Shown piece after piece: positions 7,622 through 14,183 of a DNA stretch of 48,188 bases. Source of the stretch: Bacteroidia bacterium (GTDB taxonomy: Bacteria; Bacteroidota; Bacteroidia; JANWJV01). Position numbers and translations under genes: made by a program. The DNA lies in contig JANWJV010000102.1 of assembly GCA_025451785.1 (NCBI GenBank), positions 1-48,188 on the forward strand. Direction: 5' to 3'. The notes beneath the pieces are model-generated. The model was not told the origin of the DNA. It made no database searches and was given only the letters and a program-made list of their open reading frames with translations. The first letter of the stretch is position 1. Every line of letters starts with the position of its first letter.

Positions 7622-8035
7622 ATGGGTCTTATACATACTACACTCCAATTAAACAATCCCATAAAACCTTCCTTGCAACCGATCGAGGTAGAAGCCTTGG
7701 TGGATACCGGGGCGCTTCATCTCGGCGTTCCTGAGCACGTCGCTATTCAGCTTGAACTGACGGAACTTGAGAAACGTGAAGTGACAGTGGCGGATGGGAG
7801 TAAGAAGCTTTGTTCGTACGTTGGCCCGGTAAAGATACAGTTCGGCGATCGCAGCTGCTTTACCGGCGCGCTTGTGCTGGGCGATACGGTTTTGCTGGGT
7901 GCTATCCCAATGGAAGACATGGACCTCGTAGTTCACCCGACCCTCCGCAAGGTGATCTCGAACCCCGCGAGCCCGAACATTCCTTCGTCAAGCGCGAAAG
8001 CCAATCATCAACACATCGTCCACTTGTTCCAGTGA
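7622..8035 (+). CDS. Retropepsin-like clan AA aspartic protease
   Basis: 137 residues. The active-site triad VDTGA is at residues 27-31 (EVEALVDTGALHLGVPEH). The second hallmark is LLGAIPMEDMDLVVHP near residues 94-109. The size and motifs fit the single-domain, retroviral-type aspartic protease family, which works as a dimer; its substrate is unknown. The family usually ends shortly after NPxSPNI. Here the frame continues about a dozen residues (NHQHIVHLFQ) and overlaps the convergent phosphatase gene by 48 bases. No signal peptide is seen, so it is probably cytoplasmic. Confidence 0.78.
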   Translation: MGLIHTTLQLNNPIKPSLQPIEVEALVDTGALHLGVPEHVAIQLELTELEKREVTVADGSKKLCSYVGPVKIQFGDRSCFTGALVLGDTVLLGAIPMEDMDLVVHPTLRKVISNPASPNIPSSSAKANHQHIVHLFQ

Positions 8036-9397
8036 GCCCTTCCAGTCGCTGAAGGCCTTCCATAGTTTTTCCTTTTGGTCCTTCATGGGCAGGGAATGGA
8101 TCTCCAGCAGAAGCTCGTACAGACGCTTCTTCATGAACTTCTTTCCTCTCGGTCCGCCGAACTGGTCGGCATAGCCATCGGTGAACAGGTAAATGCAGTC
8201 ACCTTTTTGAAGCTCTAGTTGGTGGTTCTCAAATATTTTTTCTGAACGCTGGCCGCCGATAGGGAATTTGCCCGGCGCGTATTCTTTCAGTTCCTTATTG
8301 CGGATCATCACAAGGGGGCGGTTGGCGCCAGAATAGAGCAGCTTGTTGCCTTTTAACTGAAAAGCGCAGAGCGCTATGTCCATCCCGTCCTTAGAGTCAG
8401 GATTTTCCTGTTGTTTCAAGGCGCCGCGGATACGCTCGTCGAGCTCATGCAGTGCTTGCCCGGGCGAGGAAATGTTCTTTTCGTGAACAATATGTCCCAG
8501 GAAATTAGAGCCCAACATGCTCATGAGAGCGCCCGGAACGCCATGACCAGTACAGTCGGCGGCGGCGATCACAAAATAGTCGCCCGCAGGCGAGTACCAA
8601 TAGAAATCACCACTCACAATGTCTTTCGGACGGAACAGAACAAAAGAGTCAGGTAAAGCCTTTTCCAGTTGTTCGGCAGGAGGGAGGATGGATTCCTGGA
8701 TGCGCTTCGCGTAATTGATACTGTCGGTTATCTCTTTGTTCTTTTCGCGGATGATCTCTTCGCTGCGCTTTTGTTCAGTGATATCGAGGTTGAACATCCG
8801 TATCACGCCGTTCTCAGTCAGGAGGCGTGAACGCTGGTCGTAATAACTGCTTCCGATCTTTATCTCTTCGGAAAACGACTGTAGCTGCCCATTCCTGAAT
8901 TTATCAAAGTTCTTTTTCAGTGGTTGCATCACGGGGTGCTCGTGTTTAAGCTCGTAAAAATCGGGGAACTTTAGCAGGCAGGCGGGGTTGAAATAGGTAA
9001 TATCGCCTTTGAGGCTGACTTCAATGATCGGACTCGGGTTTTGTTCAGGGAACGAAGCCAGGCGGCCCAGGTTCTTCTCGATCTGCTTCATTTCGCTTAC
9101 GTCATGTGAATACACCCTCAACAAATGATCGCTACCATTGAAATACACTTTTTGTTCGTAGGTCTGGGAGCCGATCTGTACTTCGCACTTAAATTCCTTT
9201 TTGAGCGAGATCCTCTTCTTTACCTCCGAAAAAAGATCGTGCGACGTTCCTTTTTGCTTCAGGTCGGTAAAATGCCTGCCGGCAGCGGAATTCATATAAG
9301 TGATCTGGCCTGAAATAAAGTCGGCTTCGATCACCGGGTTCGGATTCTGTTCGGGAAAGGAGGCCAGTCGGGCTATGTCCTGCTCGCTGAGGTTCAT
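7988..9397 (-). CDS. PAS-PAS-SpoIIE (PP2C-type) phosphatase
   Basis: 469 residues from the ATG at 9397 (MNLSEQDIARL); the frame opens to 9448 but that part lies in a repeat hairpin region. Two PAS-like units each begin with the phrase RLASFPEQNPxPxIE (near residues 9 and 115). The linker EKNKEITDSINYAKRIQESI leads into a SpoIIE domain (about 245-469). The domain has FRPKDIVSGDFYWY, AAADCTGHGVPGALMSMLG and FTDGYADQFGGPRGKKF, the metal-binding aspartates of PP2M/SpoIIE phosphatases. Such proteins dephosphorylate anti-anti-sigma-type partners; none is visible nearby. No membrane segment is seen, so the sensor is cytoplasmic. It is downstream of msrA on the same strand, separated by a strong hairpin. 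Confidence 0.88.
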   Translation of the reverse strand: MNLSEQDIARLASFPEQNPNPVIEADFISGQITYMNSAAGRHFTDLKQKGTSHDLFSEVKKRISLKKEFKCEVQIGSQTYEQKVYFNGSDHLLRVYSHDVSEMKQIEKNLGRLASFPEQNPSPIIEVSLKGDITYFNPACLLKFPDFYELKHEHPVMQPLKKNFDKFRNGQLQSFSEEIKIGSSYYDQRSRLLTENGVIRMFNLDITEQKRSEEIIREKNKEITDSINYAKRIQESILPPAEQLEKALPDSFVLFRPKDIVSGDFYWYSPAGDYFVIAAADCTGHGVPGALMSMLGSNFLGHIVHEKNISSPGQALHELDERIRGALKQQENPDSKDGMDIALCAFQLKGNKLLYSGANRPLVMIRNKELKEYAPGKFPIGGQRSEKIFENHQLELQKGDCIYLFTDGYADQFGGPRGKKFMKKRLYELLLEIHSLPMKDQKEKLWKAFSDWKGSLEQVDDVLMIGFRA

Positions 9398-9436
9398 GAG
9401 AAGTAAAGGTAAGTAAATGGGCAAATTGGCAAACGT

Positions 9437-9492
9437 GCGAACAAGCAAATGGGCAAATAAGCTATTGCCTATTTGCCCATTTGCTTGTTCGC
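9437..9492. terminator. Perfect 23-bp hairpin built from 7-base repeats
   Basis: Bases 9437-9459 and 9470-9492 are exact inverted complements with a 10-base loop. Each arm is made of 7-base units of the GCAAATG/GGGCAAA type, and further units extend left to about 9415. It sits immediately after the msrA stop (9500-9502, minus strand), so an RNA stem would form at the 3' end of msrA mRNA. There is no clear U-tract, so it may be a processing or stabilising stem rather than a classic terminator. Confidence 0.75.
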
Positions 9493-9499
9493 TTGTTCC

Positions 9500-10168
9500 T
9501 TACTTCTTGAGCTTATCCTTAAACACTTCCTTAAACTTCTCAACCTTAGGCCTCACCACGAACTGGCAATACCCTTCACTGCCGTTCTGGTTGTAATAGT
9601 TCTGGTGATAACCTTCCGCCTTGTAGAACACGCTGTAAGCGCTGATCTCGGTAACGATTGGGCTCGACCAGGCACCTGAAGCGTTCAGCTTCTTCTTGTA
9701 TTCTTCTGCCAAAGCCTTTTGCTTATCGTTATGATAATAGATCACCGAACGGTATTGGGTGCCTACATCGTTGCCCTGGCGGTTAAGCTGGGTAGGGTCG
9801 TGCGACTTCCAGAAAGCGGCCAGCATCTCTTCGTAACTTACTTTGGAAGGATCGTAACTGATCTGGCAAACTTCTGCATGTCCCGTGGTGCCATTGCATA
9901 CTTCTTTATAGGAAGGGTTCTTTACGGAACCACCCGAATAGCCTGATTCAACTTTCACCACGCCATCCAGCAATTGGAACTGCGCTTCCACGCACCAGAA
10001 ACATCCGGCGCCGAAAGTAGCGGTCTCAAGTGTTGATGGTTGATTGTTGGTTGCTGGTTGTTTGGTTTTGGTTTCCATAGTGCTTGGTTTATTGGTTTGT
10101 TGCGCACAGGATGTAAGCAGTGAGCTGCTCATTATAAAGCACAACAGGTTTCTGGCGATAGTTTTCAT
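9500..10168 (-). CDS. msrA: Peptide-methionine (S)-S-oxide reductase, lipoprotein form
   Basis: 222 residues. The signal has a lipobox (SSSLLTSC, Cys21), so the enzyme is probably anchored in the envelope. The catalytic motif GAGCFWCVEAQF has nucleophile Cys56. It is followed by VESGYSGGSVKNPSYKEVC, GHAEVCQISYDP, FWKSHDPTQLNRQGNDVGTQ and YRSVIYYHN, all standard for MsrA. It repairs oxidised methionine in exported proteins. The linker between lipobox and domain (about residues 32-48) is translated from a 7-base tandem array at 10032-10073. No fused MsrB domain is present. Confidence 0.95.
   Translation of the reverse strand: MKTIARNLLCFIMSSSLLTSCAQQTNKPSTMETKTKQPATNNQPSTLETATFGAGCFWCVEAQFQLLDGVVKVESGYSGGSVKNPSYKEVCNGTTGHAEVCQISYDPSKVSYEEMLAAFWKSHDPTQLNRQGNDVGTQYRSVIYYHNDKQKALAEEYKKKLNASGAWSSPIVTEISAYSVFYKAEGYHQNYYNQNGSEGYCQFVVRPKVEKFKEVFKDKLKK
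10032..10073. repeat. 7-base-period repeat (GTTGATT = AATCAAC family) in the msrA linker
   Basis: Plus-strand units are GTTGATG, GTTGATT, GTTGGTT, GCTGGTT, GTTTGGT and TTTGGTT. They are translated on the minus strand as a T/K/Q/N/P/S-rich linker. Confidence 0.78.
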
Positions 10169-10297
10169 GATCTTCGGAGGTTTAAAATTACATTATTTAT
10201 CCGCATTTACGGGGATACTGTCTGGATGGATTTGCCATTGGGCGAAGAATGTGTTAAGAAAGGTTAAAAATCGCTATAATTGTTTCCCTTAAAAGAA

Positions 10298-12793
10298 ATG
10301 GACATGAGGAAGATAGTAACCCTTGCGCTGATCGCTTTATGCAGTTTTACCATTACCGCCCAGGTAAAGACACGTACCTATATAGTGGACCCTTTGCTGG
10401 CGCCCCGTGAGCATAACCTCGACTATACCCATATGAAGCTGGAGCTGGACTTTGAGCCTGCCAAGGGCCTGGTGAAAGGAAAGGCCACACACAACTTTAA
10501 GCCCCTGCGCCAGAAAGTGGATTCTACTTTTCTGGATGGCATTAAAATGACCTTTAAGAAAATTATGGTGAACGGAAAAGAAGCGAAGTTCCGTTCCGAC
10601 AGCCTTGGCCTCACTGTTTATTTCAGTCCGGCACTTGCCTGGGAGACCAGCAATACCATGGAGATCACCTACGAATGCAATCCCCGCCGCGGGCTGTACT
10701 TCATTGGCTGGAACGATCCCCTGAACCTTTCACGGAAACAGATATGGAGCCAGGGCCAGGGCATCGACAACCGTCACTGGATACCCATGTTCGACGAGAT
10801 GAACGATAAGATGACCACGGAAATAGTGGTAAGCTTCGATAAGGATTATAAAGTACTGAGCAACGGCACCAAGCTGGCAGAGAAGCCCGGTCCTAATAAT
10901 ACAAAGGCCTGGCAGTACCGGATGAAAAATCCGCATTCGCCTTATCTTATCATGCTGGCCATCGGCAAGTATGAGATCGATGAGCGCAAGTCGGCTTCGG
11001 GCGTTCCCATGCATTTGTATTATTATCCTGAGATGAAGGACAGGGAGAAAGTGACCTACCAATACAGCGAGAAGATGATCGACTTTTTTGAGAAGGAGAT
11101 AGGAGTGAAGTACGGTTGGGAAAGTTACTCACAGATCCCCGTACAGGATTTTATGTACGGCGCTATGGAAAATACCACCGCCACAGTGTTCGGCGATTTC
11201 TTTTTGATGGACGACCGCGCGGCGCTCGACCGCTATTACATTGGCGTGAATGCCCATGAGCTGGCCCACCAGTGGTTTGGTGATCTTGTTACCGCCCGCA
11301 GTGACGCGCACCACTGGCTGCAGGAAAGTTTTGCTACCTACTATAACCAGATGTACGAGCGCGAGGTGAACGGCATGGACTATTTTAACTACCAGCGCCG
11401 CGACGCGCAAGCCAAAGCGCTGGATGAAAGCACCCGCAACAAACTTCCGGTGGCGCACAGCGAAAGCGGAGGTACACGGCATTATCCCCAGGGCGCCTTT
11501 GTGCTCAATATGCTAAAGTATGTCACAGGAAGGGAGGCGTATAACAAGTCCATCAAGTATTATCTCGAGAAAAATAAATACGGCAACGTGGATTCACACG
11601 ATATGCTTCTTGCTTTTGAAGATGTTACCGGTATGTCGCTCGACTGGTTCTGGGAAGAGTGGATCTATAAAGGCGGTCAGCCTGAGTATACCGTGTCTTA
11701 TTCTGAAAAGGAGGGTGTTACCGAGTTCAATGTTTCGCAGGTGCAGGAGCTTTCGGAGCTCACGGGCCTGCCTTCTTCGAGCGATAAGAGCGGCAACAGT
11801 GTAGGCAGCGATCCTTTTGTAAAGGGAGGCGTCTCTACCTATCGTCCGGCAGGTTTGTTTAAAATGCCTATCTGGTTCGAAGTGTATTATACCGATGGCA
11901 GTTCCGACCGTGTGCAGGCCTGGATCGAACGGCAGACAGAGAACGTGAAGGTGCCCAACCCTTCAAAGAAAAGGGTCGACTTTGTATTGTTCGATCCTAA
12001 TAACGAAGTGATGAAAACGGTGAACTTCGATAAGACCATGGGTATGCTTCGCTCACAGGCGCTTAAGGCGCCCAATATGCTCGACCGCCTTGATGCTGTT
12101 ATAGCCATGCGCGACATGAGCATGGAGGCCAAGCGCGGTTTGTTTGCGCAGGTATGGACAAAGGAAACATTCCAGGCGCTGAAGTCAGAGATCATTTCGC
12201 AGGTAGCGAACGATAACGATGCCAACAGCAAGGAGCTTATCCGCAGGGGCATTGAGGATAAGGAAGTGCTCGTAAGAAAGGCGGTATTGGCCAATGTAAA
12301 GAAGATAGCTCCTGATATGGTGGCTGATTTTGAAAAGCTGCTGAAAGATCCTTCCTACGAGGTGATCATTTCAACCATCGACAAGCTTTCCATCGATAAT
12401 CCGTCAAAGATGGCCTCATACCTTGAGACGATCAAAGGCGTAACAGGCATGCCGGGCAAGAACGTGGAAGTAAAATGGCTCGAGATGAGCGCGGCTGCCG
12501 GTGACAAAGCGGCGCTCGATAAGCTGGTGGCCTATACCAGCAACTCCTACGAGTTTCGCACAAGGGTTAACGCGATGTGGGCCTTGAAACGCCTCGATCA
12601 CTTTGACGATAAGCTGATGGATAACCTTCTTAGCGCGATGATGTACACCAACGGCCGCCTCGCCGGACCGGCTTCCGATGTCCTCGGACATTTCTACGGG
12701 CACAACGAGCACAAGCGCCAGATCGCTGATTATGTGAGCTCCAAAAAGTGGGAGCCCTGGCAAGCGGAGGTTATTAAAAAGGTGGTGAACTAG
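10298..12793 (+). CDS. M1 family aminopeptidase with HEAT-like C-terminus
   Basis: About 831 residues; ATGs at 10298 and 10304 are both possible. A signal peptide (KIVTLALIALCSFTITAQ) indicates export. The exopeptidase motif YGAMENTTATVF is at about residue 287. The zinc site HELAHQWFGDLV is at about 320, with the third ligand 18 residues on (HWLQESFATYY). A long C-terminal helical region resembles HEAT repeats (SKELIRRGIEDKEVLVRKAV). It cleaves N-terminal residues from peptides, probably in the periplasm. It is a single gene between msrA and convergent secreted-protein genes; a GC hairpin begins at the base after its stop. Confidence 0.92.
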   Translation: MDMRKIVTLALIALCSFTITAQVKTRTYIVDPLLAPREHNLDYTHMKLELDFEPAKGLVKGKATHNFKPLRQKVDSTFLDGIKMTFKKIMVNGKEAKFRSDSLGLTVYFSPALAWETSNTMEITYECNPRRGLYFIGWNDPLNLSRKQIWSQGQGIDNRHWIPMFDEMNDKMTTEIVVSFDKDYKVLSNGTKLAEKPGPNNTKAWQYRMKNPHSPYLIMLAIGKYEIDERKSASGVPMHLYYYPEMKDREKVTYQYSEKMIDFFEKEIGVKYGWESYSQIPVQDFMYGAMENTTATVFGDFFLMDDRAALDRYYIGVNAHELAHQWFGDLVTARSDAHHWLQESFATYYNQMYEREVNGMDYFNYQRRDAQAKALDESTRNKLPVAHSESGGTRHYPQGAFVLNMLKYVTGREAYNKSIKYYLEKNKYGNVDSHDMLLAFEDVTGMSLDWFWEEWIYKGGQPEYTVSYSEKEGVTEFNVSQVQELSELTGLPSSSDKSGNSVGSDPFVKGGVSTYRPAGLFKMPIWFEVYYTDGSSDRVQAWIERQTENVKVPNPSKKRVDFVLFDPNNEVMKTVNFDKTMGMLRSQALKAPNMLDRLDAVIAMRDMSMEAKRGLFAQVWTKETFQALKSEIISQVANDNDANSKELIRRGIEDKEVLVRKAVLANVKKIAPDMVADFEKLLKDPSYEVIISTIDKLSIDNPSKMASYLETIKGVTGMPGKNVEVKWLEMSAAAGDKAALDKLVAYTSNSYEFRTRVNAMWALKRLDHFDDKLMDNLLSAMMYTNGRLAGPASDVLGHFYGHNEHKRQIADYVSSKKWEPWQAEVIKKVVN

Positions 12794-12813
12794 CCCCGGT
12801 CTTCAGACCGGGG
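12794..12813. terminator. GC-rich hairpin directly after the aminopeptidase stop
   Basis: CCCCGGTC-TTCA-GACCGGGG is a perfect 8-bp stem with a 4-base loop. It starts at the base following the TAG stop. It lies between convergent genes and could end transcription from either side, though no T-run follows directly. Confidence 0.6.
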
Positions 12814-12823
12814 AAGGGGAAGG

Positions 12824-14164
12824 TTATTCCAAAATTATTTTCCGGGTTATCGTTCCCGAACCATTGATTATCCGAACAAAGTAAACGCCTTTTTCCAAGC
12901 CAGATAGATCGACCATAGTTTGGTCGGCATTTGCCTCTTTTTTCAGCAAGCTTTTTCCGAGCAGATCAAACACCTCAAAGCACCCTATTTTACCGTTTAC
13001 ATTTTGCATTTTAAATTGACCTGTAGAAGGGTTCGGATAGAGTGCCAGGCTTTCAAAAGCCTTTTCTTCAAGTATTCCTGTGATATTTGTAGTTAAAATC
13101 CTGATTGCATGGTTATTATAATCAACAATGTATAACTTCTTTCCGGAGGTATCGAGCACAATTCCACGGGTATAATCAAAGGTGGCGAGGGTGTCAACGG
13201 CGTTCGTAAAACCTGTACCGCCCGAGCCGGCAAAAGTGCTCACATTTCCGCTGCCCATATCCACCTTTCTAACACGGTTGTTAAAGGTATCGCCGATGTA
13301 CATTTTTTTGCCGACCGTATCCACATAAACTTCGGTGGGTGTGTTGAGGATCGCCACGCTGCTGCTGCCGTTCATGAAGCCGCCGTTTCCAACACCCGTT
13401 GCGCCCGTTCCGGAGAAGGTGGTTACAGCCTGCGTTGTGCTGATCTTACGGATGCGATGATTGTATGCGTCGGCCACATAAATGTTTCCCAGTTCATCAA
13501 TGCCTAAGCCCGAAGGAGTATAAAAGCGGGCAAAGGTATCGTTGGCGTTCACCAGCGATCCAGTGCTGCCTACTCCGAAAGCGGTGCCGCCCCCGGCATA
13601 AGAAGTTACAACACCTGTCTTGGTGATCTTGCGTATGCGATGGTTCCAGCTGTCGCCGATATAAAGATTGCCTGCCTTATCGCGAACAATACCGCGGGGA
13701 TAATTGAAACGTGCCGCCGTACCTGTGGCGTTAATATAGCCCGCTGTACCGCTGCCGGCAATAGTGCTCACTGTTCCTGTGGGAGATATCTTACGGATAC
13801 GATGATTGAGAAAATCGGAAACATAAACATAGCCTGAATCATCCACACAAAGGTCGGCCGGACTATTGAACCTGGCTGTTGCCGCCGCTCCATCCTGGAA
13901 GCCCGCTGTGCCTGAGCCGGCATAAGTGGTTACCGTATTGGTAGTGGTATTGATCTTACGGATACAGTTATTGCCCCCATCGCAGATGTATAGGTTATTG
14001 AATTTATCGATGGCAATACCGAAAGGCTTGTTATAAGTAGAGGCCGCTGCCGTGCTGTTGAAAAAGCCGGTGCTGCCGTTGCCTGAATAAGTGCTAACGA
14101 TGTTTTGCGCGGAACTGAATGTTGCCGCAAAGAGAAGCGAATAGAAGAGCGCTGCTTTTTTCAA
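12824..14164 (-). CDS. Secreted NHL-repeat protein with T9SS type A sorting domain
   Basis: 446 residues. The signal peptide is MKKAALFYSLLFAATFSSAQ. About six NHL-type beta-propeller repeats span residues 30-360, each with a phrase like GIAIDKFNNLYICDGGNNCI followed by RKI and VSTIAGSGTAGY. The C-terminal domain (about 372-446) has LALYPNPSTGQFKM, VFDLLGKSLLKK, VDLSGLEKGVYFVRI and ends in RKIILE. This is the type A sorting signal recognised by the T9SS. It is probably released or attached at the cell surface; the propeller's ligand is unknown. It lies just downstream of another T9SS cargo gene on the same strand. Confidence 0.9.
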   Translation of the reverse strand: MKKAALFYSLLFAATFSSAQNIVSTYSGNGSTGFFNSTAAASTYNKPFGIAIDKFNNLYICDGGNNCIRKINTTTNTVTTYAGSGTAGFQDGAAATARFNSPADLCVDDSGYVYVSDFLNHRIRKISPTGTVSTIAGSGTAGYINATGTAARFNYPRGIVRDKAGNLYIGDSWNHRIRKITKTGVVTSYAGGGTAFGVGSTGSLVNANDTFARFYTPSGLGIDELGNIYVADAYNHRIRKISTTQAVTTFSGTGATGVGNGGFMNGSSSVAILNTPTEVYVDTVGKKMYIGDTFNNRVRKVDMGSGNVSTFAGSGGTGFTNAVDTLATFDYTRGIVLDTSGKKLYIVDYNNHAIRILTTNITGILEEKAFESLALYPNPSTGQFKMQNVNGKIGCFEVFDLLGKSLLKKEANADQTMVDLSGLEKGVYFVRIINGSGTITRKIILE

Positions 14165-14183
14165 TCCCCGTAAAGATAGGGCT

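Noticed and set aside
7810-8052. Alternative frame suggesting a frameshift in the aspartic protease
   Set aside because: The original frame keeps the second family motif (LLGAIPMEDMDLVV) past this point, so no frameshift is needed.
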